Source: Ascidiimonas sp046199005 (GTDB lineage: Bacteria; Bacteroidota; Bacteroidia; Flavobacteriales; Flavobacteriaceae). Taken from it: a stretch of 64,000 nt of DNA. Below, piece by piece: positions 43,345 through 53,057 of the stretch; the stretch's first letter is position 1; every line of letters begins with the position of its first letter. The stretch is taken from NCBI GenBank assembly GCA_046199005.1, contig CP176050.1, positions 744,001-808,000 on the forward strand, read 5' to 3'. The translations under genes were made by a program, and so were the position numbers. Below the pieces are notes generated by a model. It was not told the DNA's origin and searched no databases. It saw only the letters and a list, made by a program, of their open reading frames with translations.

Positions 43345-44052
43345 TTATATATTTACTTTTGTTCCTATTTTTTCTCCTTTGACAACTTTAGTCAGGTTGC
43401 CTTCTTTATTCATGTCAAAAACAATGATTGGTAATTCGTTTTCCTGGCTCAAGGTAAATGCCGTAGTATCCATCACTTTCAACCCTTTTTTTAGCACATC
43501 CTCAAAGGTAATATAATCAAACTTAGTAGCAGACGTGTCTTTCTCCGGGTCGGATGTGTAAATACCATCTACTCTTGTTCCTTTAAGAATCACATCTGCA
43601 TCAATTTCAATGGCTCTCAAAACGGCCGCTGAATCTGTAGTAAAATAAGGATTTCCGGTACCTCCCCCAAAAATTACCACTCTGCCTTTCTCAAGATGTC
43701 GTATAGCTCTTCGTCTGATAAATGGTTCTGAGACCTCATTAATCTTTATCGCAGATTGCAAACGGGTTTCCATTCCTGCATCTTCAAGAGCACTTTGAAG
43801 GGCCAGGCCATTAATGATAGTTGCCAGCATTCCCATGTGGTCACCCTGAACACGATCCATACCATTGCTTGCACCTGCAACGCCTCTAAAGATATTTCCG
43901 CCTCCTATCACGATAGCAACCTGTACGCCAAGATCAATCACTTTTTTAATCTCTTTAGCATATTCAGAAAGCCTTTTTGGGTCTATTCCGTATTGACGTG
44001 ATCCCATAAGGGCTTCACCGCTTAATTTAAGAAGAATTCTTTTGTATTGCAT
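43345..44052 (-). CDS. pyrH: UMP kinase
   Basis: This is a hexameric cytosolic kinase making UDP from UMP with ATP. The N-terminal RILLKLSGEALMG, the Gly-rich loop AIVIGGGNIFRG, the acceptor-site GMLATIINGLAL, and VIFGGGTGNPYFTTDSAA are diagnostic. DVILKGTRVDGIYTSDP completes the set. The 235-residue length is typical. It is upstream of frr. Confidence 0.97.
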   Translation of the reverse strand: MQYKRILLKLSGEALMGSRQYGIDPKRLSEYAKEIKKVIDLGVQVAIVIGGGNIFRGVAGASNGMDRVQGDHMGMLATIINGLALQSALEDAGMETRLQSAIKINEVSEPFIRRRAIRHLEKGRVVIFGGGTGNPYFTTDSAAVLRAIEIDADVILKGTRVDGIYTSDPEKDTSATKFDYITFEDVLKKGLKVMDTTAFTLSQENELPIIVFDMNKEGNLTKVVKGEKIGTKVNI

Positions 44053-44170
44053 GTTGCGAAGGCTTGAAAATAAGTTTAGATTCTATTTTTCCTGGCGCAA
44101 AATTAATGAAAATAATTTATGGGTGTTTGAATACTTAGCGGATTAATTTAAACTGAGTTAAAAACTAAAA

Positions 44171-44200
44171 AAAAGAGACTGTTTAATTACAGTCTCTTTT
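44171..44200 (-). terminator. Intrinsic terminator of tsf
   Basis: An 11-bp stem AAAAGAGACTG (44171-44181) / CAGTCTCTTTT (44190-44200) is followed on the minus strand by a T run. It lies 28 bp behind the tsf stop, so pyrH-frr probably has its own promoter at 44053-44170. Confidence 0.9.
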
Positions 44201-44227
44201 ATATAGGCGTCTATATGTATTGCTTTT

Positions 44228-45052
44228 TTAACTTAGCGCTACTCTTTTAAAACCGGTTACGGTCAGGCTAGCATCTACAGATTTTACATAGGCGGCAACA
44301 CTTTGTTTGTTGTCTTTAATATAATCCTGATTAACAAGCGTATTGTCTTTAAAGAACTTTTTGATCTTTCCTTTAGCAATATTATCAAGCATCGCTTCTG
44401 GCTTACCTTCTGCTCTTAGTTGATCTTTGGCAATCTCGATCTCTTTATCTATTACTTCTTGAGAAACACCTTCTTCATTAAGAGCAACAGGACTCATAGC
44501 CGCTGCTTGCATCGCTACGTTTTTAGCCGCTTCTTCTGCTCCCTCTACGTTTGCAGATAAACCGGTTAGTGTTGCGATTTTATTTCCTGCGTGAATGTAA
44601 GATCCAACAAATGAAGCTTCCAACGTTTCAAAAGCACCAATTTCTATTTTCTCACCGATAACGCCGGTTTGTTCTGTTAATTTTTCAGAAACCGAAATAC
44701 CGTTAAAGTCTGCCGCTAGAAAAGTATCCAGATTGTCATAACCCAACGCCATATCGGCTAGAGCGTTTGCGAGATTAACAAAATCTTCGTTTTTCGCAAC
44801 AAAATCAGTTTCGCAATTCAAAGAGACTATTACACCTTTATCTTTAGAATCGTTTACTTTTGCGATCACTGCTCCCTCAGAAGAATCTCTATCTGCTCTT
44901 TTCGCAGCTACTTTCTGACCTTTTTTACGAAGTATTTCAATTGCTTTTTCGAAATCTCCTTCGGCTTCTACAAGAGCCTTTTTACAGTCCATCATACCTG
45001 CTCCTGTAGATTTTCTCAACTTATTTACATCTGCGGCTGTTATGTTTGCCAT
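44228..45052 (-). CDS. tsf: Elongation factor Ts
   Basis: This is the nucleotide-exchange factor for EF-Tu. The N-terminal UBA-like helix region (DVNKLRKSTGAGMMDCKKAL) and the two core subdomains (VSLNCETDFVAKNEDFVNLA; SYIHAGNKIATLTGL) are intact. The 274-residue length is near the usual 280. It is directly downstream of rpsB, the conserved arrangement. Confidence 0.97.
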   Translation of the reverse strand: MANITAADVNKLRKSTGAGMMDCKKALVEAEGDFEKAIEILRKKGQKVAAKRADRDSSEGAVIAKVNDSKDKGVIVSLNCETDFVAKNEDFVNLANALADMALGYDNLDTFLAADFNGISVSEKLTEQTGVIGEKIEIGAFETLEASFVGSYIHAGNKIATLTGLSANVEGAEEAAKNVAMQAAAMSPVALNEEGVSQEVIDKEIEIAKDQLRAEGKPEAMLDNIAKGKIKKFFKDNTLVNQDYIKDNKQSVAAYVKSVDASLTVTGFKRVALS

Positions 45053-45123
45053 TTTGTGTCTTGTTTTAAATAAAGCACTGCAAACTATTCAATTATCGGT
45101 TTACAGTGTTTATGAAAATGTTA

Positions 45124-45966
45124 CTATTTAGTTTCTTTTTCTTCGGTAGCTGTTTCAGCTGCCTCGGGTGCCGCTTTTTCAGCTGCTGCTTTTTCAGCTG
45201 CTTCCGGAGCTTCGGCTACTACCTTTTTCTCAGCAGCTACTTTTGCCTTTTCTTTGGCATCGTTATCTTTTTCAGCCTTTCTTTCGCTCAACCCTTCTGC
45301 AACTGCTGCAGTGACATGAGTGAGAATACTTTCAATTGATTTAGAAGCATCATCATTAGATGGAATCACATAATCCACATCACGAGGATCTGAATTTGTA
45401 TCAACCATTGCAAAAATCGGAATGTTTAATTTTTGTGCTTCTTTTACTGCGATGTGCTCACGCATTGTATCTACAATGAAAAGTGCTCCCGGTAAACGAG
45501 TCATGTCTGAAATAGAACCTAAGTTTTTCTCAAGCTTAGCTCTTAAACGGTCTACCTGTAATTTTTCTTTTTTGGAAAGTGTATCAAACGTACCATCCTT
45601 TTTCATTTTGTCAATAGAAGCCATTTTCTTAACAGCTTTTCTAATAGTGACAAAATTCGTAAGCATACCACCGGGCCATCTTTCGGTGATGTACGGCATA
45701 TTAACTGCAGCAGCTTTTTCTGCCACAATGTCTTTAGCTTGTTTTTTAGTAGCTACGAAAAGAATTTTTCTGCCAGAACCTGCAATTTTTTTAAGCGCTT
45801 CATTCGCTTCTTTGATTTTTGCTGCGGTTTTGTAGAGATTGATTACGTGAATCCCATTACGCTCCATGTAGATATAAGGAGCCATGTTTGGATTCCACTT
45901 TCTGGTGAGGTGTCCAAAGTGCACACCTGCGTCAAGTAAATCTTTTACTTCTATATTGTTTGCCAT
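45124..45966 (-). CDS. rpsB: 30S ribosomal protein S2
   Basis: The S2 signatures are present: LLDAGVHFGHLTRKWNPNMA at the N-terminus, LFVATKKQAKDIV, RWPGGMLTNFVTIRKAV, and PGALFIVDTMREHIAVKEA. The core ends near residue 228. The last 50 residues are a low-complexity Ala/Glu/Lys tail, an extension seen in Bacteroidota S2, probably disordered. tsf follows after 71 bp. Confidence 0.97.
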   Translation of the reverse strand: MANNIEVKDLLDAGVHFGHLTRKWNPNMAPYIYMERNGIHVINLYKTAAKIKEANEALKKIAGSGRKILFVATKKQAKDIVAEKAAAVNMPYITERWPGGMLTNFVTIRKAVKKMASIDKMKKDGTFDTLSKKEKLQVDRLRAKLEKNLGSISDMTRLPGALFIVDTMREHIAVKEAQKLNIPIFAMVDTNSDPRDVDYVIPSNDDASKSIESILTHVTAAVAEGLSERKAEKDNDAKEKAKVAAEKKVVAEAPEAAEKAAAEKAAPEAAETATEEKETK

Positions 45967-46129
45967 TTTTGTAATAGTTTACGTTCCGTTGAGATTAGCA
46001 ATGATAAAGTGGTACCTGAAAAGGAGCCTTCATCATTTGGATGCTAAACTAGTTTTCGCTTTGCGAAACAACGACAACTGATTTTTAATTTCAATAATAA
46101 ATGAACGTGGTATAAAATACCTTGTAATA

Positions 46130-46516
46130 TTAACGTTTAGAGAACTGGAATTTCTTACGCGCTTTCTTCTGTCCGAATTTCTTACGCTCAACCATTCTTG
46201 GGTCTCTTGTAAGCAAACCTTCCGGCTTCAATGTAGTTCTGTGTTCAGCGTCTACTTCACACAAAGCTCTGGATATCGCAAGACGAATTGCTTCCGCCTG
46301 ACCAGTGATGCCTCCTCCGTAAACATTTACCTTTATATCATAACTTTCGTCATTGTTGGTAAGTGATAGTGGTTGCTTTACTTTATACTGTAAAGTACCG
46401 GTAGTGAAGTAGCTTTGCAGGTCTCTTTTGTTAATGGTAATATTACCGTTTCCGGGCGCCATATAAATTCGGGCAACCGCTGTTTTTCTTCTGCCAATTT
46501 TGTGAATTACTTCCAT
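46130..46516 (-). CDS. rpsI: 30S ribosomal protein S9
   Basis: The 128-residue protein has the S9 pattern HKIGRRKTAVARIYMAPG, VYGGGITGQAEAIRLAISRA, and a C-terminal basic tail GQKKARKKFQFSKR that reaches the P-site tRNA. It starts one base after the rplM stop. Confidence 0.97.
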   Translation of the reverse strand: MEVIHKIGRRKTAVARIYMAPGNGNITINKRDLQSYFTTGTLQYKVKQPLSLTNNDESYDIKVNVYGGGITGQAEAIRLAISRALCEVDAEHRTTLKPEGLLTRDPRMVERKKFGQKKARKKFQFSKR

Positions 46517-46972
46517 TTACTTAAGATCATTTAAGTTAATAGCTGTTGGCTTTTGTGCTTCCTGATTGTGTTCAGGACCAACATATACTTTTAAATTTCT
46601 GAAAAGTTCTGCGCCTAATTTGTTTTTAGGTAACATTCCTTTTACAGCTTTTTCTACAATTTTAGAAGCATCTTTTTCCAGAAGATCTTTAACTGTAGTA
46701 AATCGTTGACCGCCAGGATAACCTGTGTGACGAATGTACTCTTTTGAGTCCCATTTGTTCCCCGTTAGGTTAATCTTTTCTGCATTGATAACTACTACGT
46801 TATCTCCACAGTCAACGTGCGGCGTAAAATTAGGCTTGTATTTACCTCTAAGCAGCTTTGCTATCTTAGTGGCGAGACGGCCTAACGTCTGTCCTTCGGC
46901 ATCAACTAAAACCCACTGTTTATTAACGGTAGCTTTGTTAGCCGAAACGGTTTTGTAGCTTAATGTGTCCAC
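46517..46972 (-). CDS. rplM: 50S ribosomal protein L13
   Basis: The 151-residue protein has L13 motifs: WVLVDAEGQTLGRLATKIAK, HVDCGDNVVVINAEKI, and YIRHTGYPGG. MLPKNKLGAELFRNLKVYVG is the C-terminal signature. It is the first gene of the rplM-rpsI pair; the promoter is expected between 46973 and 47264, where no other gene is seen. Confidence 0.97.
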   Translation of the reverse strand: MDTLSYKTVSANKATVNKQWVLVDAEGQTLGRLATKIAKLLRGKYKPNFTPHVDCGDNVVVINAEKINLTGNKWDSKEYIRHTGYPGGQRFTTVKDLLEKDASKIVEKAVKGMLPKNKLGAELFRNLKVYVGPEHNQEAQKPTAINLNDLK

Positions 46973-47264
46973 ACTAACTTTATTTAATAATTAAACATTC
47001 CATTCCCTACCAATGGATAGCCATCGGATAGCGGGGTGCAAATGTACAATTAATATCAATAATAACAAACAGCGTATGCTTTTAATTTATGAACCATAAT
47101 TCACTGATTTTAACGACCCTAAATTTGTATCAGGACTTTTAGTTTTTCAAACTTTTCTATATGACACGGTGTAAATGTTAATAATATCTTAAAAACCAAA
47201 GATAACTGTAACACGATCTCTAGTCGCGGGTCTTTTTATTAACCATCAATCAAACAAATCTTTA

Positions 47265-49919
47265 ATGATTCGCCAATCATTTCTATTCGTATGTACCGCT
47301 TTATTTTCGTGCCATGTATCTGCGCAAACACCAGAAAAAAAAATCATTGAAAAGAGAAGTTACACCACCAAAGCCATTGATAATAACAGTGCCCCTGTTA
47401 TTGACGGACTCATAAATGAAGAAGCCTGGAACCTTGTTAACTGGGAAAGCGATTTCACACAGCGAGAACCTGAAGAATCGGTGCCACCAACTGAACAGAC
47501 AAAGTTTAAAATTATCTACGACGACAAAAATCTTTACATCGCGGTGCATTGTTTGGATAGCGATCCTGATAAAATTGTAAAAAGATTATCGAGACGCGAT
47601 GGTTTTAGGGGCGATTGGGTAGAGGTAAATATCGACAGCTATCATGACCTTAGAACGGCTTTCTCTTTTACGATAACCGCGGCAGGTGTTAAAGGTGATG
47701 AAGCAATCTCAAATAATGGTAACAACTGGGATAGTAGTTGGAATCCTATCTGGTATGTAAAAACAAATATTGATAAACAAGGCTGGACCGCTGAAATGAA
47801 AATACCCTTTAGTCAATTGCGATTTGGTAAAAGCGAAGAACAAACCTGGGGCCTTCAATTCAACCGAAGATTTTTTAGAAATGAAGAGCGTTCTACGTGG
47901 CAGGTTATCCCACGAGACGCTCCCGGGTGGGTAAGTGAGTTTGGAGAGCTAAAAGGACTTTTAAATCTGGAGACTCAAAAACAACTTGAGATTCAACCGT
48001 ATACGGTTGCTCAACTGGAAACTTATGAAGAAGAACCCGGAAATCCTTTCCGAGATGGGAATGATACGAAACTTGATTTTGGAGTTGATGGTAAAATCGG
48101 TATTACGAATGATTTAACGCTTGATTTCACAATTAATCCGGACTTCGGGCAGGTAGAAGCAGACCCGGCAGCGATTGCATTAGATGGTTTTCAAATATTC
48201 TTCAGGGAACAACGCCCGTTTTTCGTAGAGAACAAAAGCATTTTTGATTACAGATTTTCTACTTCTAATGCCGGTAATACCTTTGGACAGGATAATTTAT
48301 TTTATTCTAGACGTATTGGAAGAAATCCGCAAGGCTCTGTATCGACAGATGCAAATGAGTACGCCGATATTTCAGTCAATACAACAATTCTGGGAGCGGC
48401 TAAATTTAGCGGTAAAACTAAGAATGGATGGTCTATAGGAGTTTTAGAATCGGTAACGGCAGAAGAAAAGGCAGAAATCAGAGGAGAAGAGGCAAGACGA
48501 GAGGAGATCGTAGAACCGCTTACCAATTATTTCGTAGGGAGACTTCAGAAAGATTTCAACGATCGAAATACATTTGTAGGAGGCATTTTCACTGCTACAA
48601 ACAGAGATGCACTTTCTCCGAGTCTTCAATTTTTACATAAAGCAGCTTACTCCGGTGGTCTTGATTTTAAGCATCAGTGGGCCAATAGAGCCTGGTACGT
48701 GGGAGGAAACGTAGTTTTGAGTCACGTTACCGGAAGCAAAGAGGCTATAAAAAGAACCCAGGAATCTATAGTTCATCTGTTTCAACGTACCGATGCTTCA
48801 CATGTAGAAGTAGATGAAAACAGAACTTCTCTAACAGGAACAGGCGGTAATATTCAAATTGGAAAAGCGGGTAGTGGCAGGTTCAATTTTGAAGGAGGTG
48901 TTACCTGGCGCTCTCCCGAACTGGAGCTTAATGATCTGGGTTTTCAGAGGCAGGCAGACGATATTAGACATTATTATTGGATGGGATATCGATTTTTTAA
49001 ACCCTTTTCTATCTTTCGAAGCTTACGATTTAATTATAACCATTGGATTACCTGGGATTTTGAAGGAAATCAAAACCGCTTGCAATGGAATTTAAATAGC
49101 CATGCGCAATTTAAAAATAACTGGAACGCGGGAATGGCGCTTATCATAAAGCCTAAAATTTTTACAAATGCTGCACTTAGAGGAGGACCGCGATTTCGAT
49201 ATTCTGATGAACTGGGATTTTGGAATTATTTAAATACCGATAACCGGAAGAAGCTCGGATTTGAGTTTAACAGCTTCATGTCAAGAGGAGGTCAGGATGC
49301 CTTCAGCTTTTTTAATATGGGTGCAGGTCTTTTTTACCAGCCTTTAGATGCTATGCGTTTGTCTATTTCCCCTTCATTTAGTAAGAATAATGACAAAATG
49401 CAATATGTCACCGAAAGAGCCTTCGGGATTACTCCCAGATACATCACTGCAGAAATCGATCAGCAAACCCTTAGTATGTCGGTAAGATTAAATTACACGA
49501 TCAATCCCAATCTGACCATTCAATATTATGCGCAGCCATTTATTTCCAGAGGGCGGTATTCTAATTTCAATTATGTCACCAATGCTTCCGCAGTAAATTT
49601 TAAAGACCGCTTTTCGCTATACGATCAGGATCAAATTAGATTGACAGAAGAAGGATCCTACATAATAGATGAAAACAACAATGGAACCGTAGATTATACG
49701 TTTGAAAATCCCGATTTTGCTTTTGTTCAATTTCGTTCGAACCTGGTGGTCAGATGGGAATACATTCCTGGATCAGAATTGTTTTTGGTATGGTCTCAGG
49801 GTGTGGACGGTTCTGGTAATCCTGATGATCATCTGTTGAGAAGTCTTAATAATGAAATACTGAGCGTGCAACCTCAAAATATTTTTCTCATCAAGGCGAC
49901 CTATCGGTTTGTTTTATAA
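47265..49919 (+). CDS. DUF5916 outer-membrane protein with CBM9-like N-domain
   Basis: After a signal peptide (FLFVCTALFSCHVSAQ), residues about 30-240 form a carbohydrate-binding family 9-like domain (APVIDGLINEEAWNLVNW, DDKNLYIAVHCLDSDPDKIV). A long beta-barrel of the DUF5916 family follows (DFTINPDFGQVEADPAAIAL, FFREQRPFFVENKSIFDYRF) and ends IFLIKATYRFVL. Such proteins are common in marine Bacteroidota, are predicted surface-exposed, and have no proven role. It stands alone. Confidence 0.86.
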   Translation: MIRQSFLFVCTALFSCHVSAQTPEKKIIEKRSYTTKAIDNNSAPVIDGLINEEAWNLVNWESDFTQREPEESVPPTEQTKFKIIYDDKNLYIAVHCLDSDPDKIVKRLSRRDGFRGDWVEVNIDSYHDLRTAFSFTITAAGVKGDEAISNNGNNWDSSWNPIWYVKTNIDKQGWTAEMKIPFSQLRFGKSEEQTWGLQFNRRFFRNEERSTWQVIPRDAPGWVSEFGELKGLLNLETQKQLEIQPYTVAQLETYEEEPGNPFRDGNDTKLDFGVDGKIGITNDLTLDFTINPDFGQVEADPAAIALDGFQIFFREQRPFFVENKSIFDYRFSTSNAGNTFGQDNLFYSRRIGRNPQGSVSTDANEYADISVNTTILGAAKFSGKTKNGWSIGVLESVTAEEKAEIRGEEARREEIVEPLTNYFVGRLQKDFNDRNTFVGGIFTATNRDALSPSLQFLHKAAYSGGLDFKHQWANRAWYVGGNVVLSHVTGSKEAIKRTQESIVHLFQRTDASHVEVDENRTSLTGTGGNIQIGKAGSGRFNFEGGVTWRSPELELNDLGFQRQADDIRHYYWMGYRFFKPFSIFRSLRFNYNHWITWDFEGNQNRLQWNLNSHAQFKNNWNAGMALIIKPKIFTNAALRGGPRFRYSDELGFWNYLNTDNRKKLGFEFNSFMSRGGQDAFSFFNMGAGLFYQPLDAMRLSISPSFSKNNDKMQYVTERAFGITPRYITAEIDQQTLSMSVRLNYTINPNLTIQYYAQPFISRGRYSNFNYVTNASAVNFKDRFSLYDQDQIRLTEEGSYIIDENNNGTVDYTFENPDFAFVQFRSNLVVRWEYIPGSELFLVWSQGVDGSGNPDDHLLRSLNNEILSVQPQNIFLIKATYRFVL

Positions 49920-49924
49920 AAACA

Positions 49925-49950
49925 AAACTCTTACTGTATCGCAAGAGTTT
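49925..49950 (-). terminator. Terminator shared by DUF5916 and the small precursor gene
   Basis: The stem AAACTCTT (49925-49932) / AAGAGTTT (49943-49950) lies between two convergent genes, with A/T tails on both sides. It can serve both. Confidence 0.6.
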
Positions 49951-49974
49951 CAAGTTCTGTAGCTAACGCCATAT

Positions 49975-50133
49975 TTAATGTGCGTAACATGATGTAGGGC
50001 ACATGCTGTCGAATGTAAGACAGCCTGTCCAGGCTCTTGTTGCACCACCTATGATACGTGACTTTTGATCGTCGCTTAGATTTGCAACCGACTCTTTCTT
50101 GAACCTTAGGTTCTTCAATTTTTTGGATTTCAT
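49975..50133 (-). CDS. Double-glycine-leader peptide precursor (lanthipeptide-like), 52 residues
   Basis: This minus-strand gene starts at ATG 50133. The leader contains LRFKKESVANLSDDQ and ends in IIGG (Gly29-Gly30). The 22-residue core is ATRAWTGCLTFDSMCPTSCY plus Ala-His, with three Cys (38, 45, 49) and five Ser/Thr, the composition of a class I lanthipeptide or other Cys-crosslinked RiPP. Its leader shares LxFxKxx[IV]A[DN]L[NS] and the GG-Ala-Thr junction with the precursor at 35692-35868. No modifying enzyme, protease or transporter gene lies nearby; polA is upstream on the same strand (stop 111 bp before its start). Confidence 0.82.
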   Translation of the reverse strand: MKSKKLKNLRFKKESVANLSDDQKSRIIGGATRAWTGCLTFDSMCPTSCYAH

Positions 50134-50219
50134 ATTGATAAAGTTTTATTATTTACCAATATAATCAAATTTCTGATGATAAGAAAATAGTTACAAAAAA
50201 TGTAGTAATTTGTAGAATA

Positions 50220-50235
50220 CTAAGTAAATACTTAG
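50220..50235. promoter_or_regulatory. 16-bp inverted repeat upstream of the precursor gene
   Basis: CTAAGTA-AA-TACTTAG is a perfect inverted repeat lying 87 bp before the precursor start and 9 bp behind the polA stop. It is too AT-rich for a good terminator and could be an operator. Confidence 0.4.
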
Positions 50236-50243
50236 AATTGTTC

Positions 50244-53057
50244 TTAATGTGCTTCCAGCCAGTTATCACCAATACCTATTTCTACATCCAAGGGTACGGA
50301 CAACTTATAAGCACTTTCCATTTCTTTTTTGATCATAGGCTTCAATTCATCTAATTCGTCTTTATGAGCATCGAAAACCAATTCGTCATGAACCTGAAGC
50401 AGCATTTTTGTCTTAAAGTTACCGTCGGCGAGTTTTTTATGGATATTGATCATGGCAATTTTTATAATATCTGCAGCACTCCCCTGAATAGGTGCATTCA
50501 CGGCATTTCTTTCGGCACCACCACGTACTACCTGATTTCTTGAATTGATATCAGGAAGGTACCGCCTTCTTCCCAAAACGGTTTCTACATATCCGTGATC
50601 TTGCGCAAAGTGTATCTGATTGTTTATATAAGCTCTAAGTTTAGGATATGTCTTATAGTAAGTATCTATAAGTTCTTTCGCCTCACTTCTAGACAGGGTA
50701 GTTTGATTGCTGAGGCCAAAGGCTGATACTCCGTAAATTATTCCAAAATTCACGGTTTTGGCATTACTTCTTTGCTCTCGGCTAACCTCATTCAGCGGAA
50801 CATTAAAAACTTTTGCAGCGGTCGAGGCGTGAATATCTTCTCCATTTTTGAACGCCTGGATCATCGTTTCTTCTTCACTAAGTGCAGCAATGATGCGAAG
50901 CTCAATTTGAGAATAATCGGCTGCTAAAAGCACATAATTCTCATTTCTTGGAATAAATGCTTTACGAACCTGCTGACCCCTCTCTGTTCTTATAGGGATA
51001 TTTTGAAGGTTCGGATTGTTGCTACTTAATCTTCCCGTAGCGGCAACCGCCTGACTGTATACTGTGTGAATTCGTCCTGTTTTCTTATTAACTTCATTGG
51101 GAAGTGAAGTAACATACGTGTTCTGAAGTTTGTTTAATTGTCGCCAGTTTAAGATATCGGCTACGATCTTGTGATCCTTTGCGAGATAGGATAGTACATC
51201 CTCTGCGGTAGAGTACTGGCCGGTTTTTGTTTTCTTAGGTTTATCGACAAGTTTTAGTTTATCAAAGAGTATGGGACCCAGCTGTTTAGGAGAACCAAGG
51301 TTGAATTCTTCTCCTGCCTGCTCAAAAACCGCTTTTTCTAACGCATCAATATCGGCTGAGAGGTCAACAGAAAGAGATTTCAGGAAGTCTTCGTCAAGAT
51401 TGATTCCCTCAATTTCCATAGCTGCCAGTACACGAACTAGGGGTGCCTCTATCTCTTCAAAAAGTTTAACCGCATTTCTGTTGGGGAGTTCTTTTTGAAA
51501 CAACTCTTTTAATTGTAGCGTAATGTCGGAATCTTCTACTGCATATTCACATTGTTCTTTTAAGGGAACAGATCGCATAGAAGCTTGATTTTTTCCTTTT
51601 TTTCCGATTAGAGATTCGATGGGAACCGGGCTGTAAGATAAATAGGTTTCTGCAAGCACATCCATATTATGTCGCATATCGGGATTTATGAGATAGTGCG
51701 CGATCATGGTGTCGAATAGCTTCCCTTTGACAACTACATCATAATTTGAAAGTACCTTAAGGTCATATTTTAAATTCTGCCCGATCTTTTCAATATCTTC
51801 AGACGAGAAAAAAGGTAAGAATTCATTGAGAATACTTAGTGTTTCTTCGCGGTCTTCAGGAAAGCTCACGTAATATCCTTTACCCGGTTGCCAGGAGAAG
51901 GCAATACCAACAAGGGAAGCCTCTAAACTTTTTAGACTGGTAGTTTCTGTATCGAAACATACACTACTTTGTTTCATGAGCTTATCGAGAAGTAATTTTC
52001 GTGCTAAGGGAGTATTTACAAGTTGATAGAAATGCGGGGTGTTTTCAATTGTCTTGTATCCGGAATCAGTGGTCGCTGATTCTTCTGAAGGTGGGGTTCC
52101 AAATAGATCAAATTGCCCCTGAGTTTCTTTTGAAGCAGGTGTTTGCTCCTTGCTACTTTCTTCATTCTGAGTTTCCTCTCCAAATGTTTTCTTGAGATTT
52201 TCGGCAAGTCTCCTGAACTCAAGCTCTTGAAAAATTTCATAAACCTTATCAAAGTCAGGTGTATTTAATTCATAATCTTTTTCATGAAAAGTAACCGGAA
52301 CATCCAACATAATTCGGGCAAGTTTTTTAGAGAGCAGTCCAAGTTCTTTATTCGCTTCAACTTTCTCTTTCATTTTGCCTTTTAATTGATCGGTATTGGC
52401 AAGAAGATTTTCCATACTACCGAACTCTTTCAAAAACTTTTTGGCCGTTTTTTCACCTACCCCTGGCAATCCGGGAATATTGTCTACAGAATCACCCATC
52501 ATACCGAGAAAATCAATTACCTGCTCAGGATGTTCTATTTCAAACTTCTTTTGTACCTCTTTAACACCCCAGATCTCTATGCCATTACCCATTCTGGAGG
52601 GGCGATAAATAAATATATTTTCTGAAACCAGCTGCGCAAAATCTTTGTCTGGAGTCACCATATAAGTAACATAGCCTTGTTGTTCGGCTTGCTTTGCCAA
52701 CGTACCTATAATATCATCTGCTTCATATCCGGCTTTTTCAATACAGGGAATATGCATTGCTTTTAAGATATCTTGAATAATTGGAATAGCTATCCTAATG
52801 GCTTCCGGCGTCTCATCGCGGTTTGCTTTGTAATCTTCAAACATTTCCAACCTTGCTTCACTGCCATCTTTGTCAAAAGCCACTGCGAGATGATCAGGTC
52901 TTTCCCGTTTTATGACATCTAAAAGGGAATTCATAAAACCCATGATCGCAGAGGTGTCCATACCTTTGGAATTGATGCGTGGATTTTTAATAAAAGCATA
53001 ATATCCTCTAAAAATTAGCGCATATGCGTCTAGCAGAAAAAGTCTCTTTTGTGACAT
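50244..53057 (-). CDS. polA: DNA polymerase I
   Basis: The protein has three domains. A 5'-3' exonuclease occupies residues 1-290 (LLDAYALIFRGYYAF, AGYEADDIIGTLA, GDSVDNIPGLPGVGEKTA). A 3'-5' exonuclease follows (about 340-530) with its acidic residues intact (CFDTETTSL, NLKYDLKVL, YAVEDSDIT), so proofreading should be active. The polymerase has motif A LAADYSQIELRIIAAL, motif B RSNAKTVNFGIIYG and motif C LLQVHDELVFDA. The length of 937 is normal. It is divergent from the metallophosphoesterase gene. Confidence 0.97.
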   Translation of the reverse strand: MSQKRLFLLDAYALIFRGYYAFIKNPRINSKGMDTSAIMGFMNSLLDVIKRERPDHLAVAFDKDGSEARLEMFEDYKANRDETPEAIRIAIPIIQDILKAMHIPCIEKAGYEADDIIGTLAKQAEQQGYVTYMVTPDKDFAQLVSENIFIYRPSRMGNGIEIWGVKEVQKKFEIEHPEQVIDFLGMMGDSVDNIPGLPGVGEKTAKKFLKEFGSMENLLANTDQLKGKMKEKVEANKELGLLSKKLARIMLDVPVTFHEKDYELNTPDFDKVYEIFQELEFRRLAENLKKTFGEETQNEESSKEQTPASKETQGQFDLFGTPPSEESATTDSGYKTIENTPHFYQLVNTPLARKLLLDKLMKQSSVCFDTETTSLKSLEASLVGIAFSWQPGKGYYVSFPEDREETLSILNEFLPFFSSEDIEKIGQNLKYDLKVLSNYDVVVKGKLFDTMIAHYLINPDMRHNMDVLAETYLSYSPVPIESLIGKKGKNQASMRSVPLKEQCEYAVEDSDITLQLKELFQKELPNRNAVKLFEEIEAPLVRVLAAMEIEGINLDEDFLKSLSVDLSADIDALEKAVFEQAGEEFNLGSPKQLGPILFDKLKLVDKPKKTKTGQYSTAEDVLSYLAKDHKIVADILNWRQLNKLQNTYVTSLPNEVNKKTGRIHTVYSQAVAATGRLSSNNPNLQNIPIRTERGQQVRKAFIPRNENYVLLAADYSQIELRIIAALSEEETMIQAFKNGEDIHASTAAKVFNVPLNEVSREQRSNAKTVNFGIIYGVSAFGLSNQTTLSRSEAKELIDTYYKTYPKLRAYINNQIHFAQDHGYVETVLGRRRYLPDINSRNQVVRGGAERNAVNAPIQGSAADIIKIAMINIHKKLADGNFKTKMLLQVHDELVFDAHKDELDELKPMIKKEMESAYKLSVPLDVEIGIGDNWLEAH

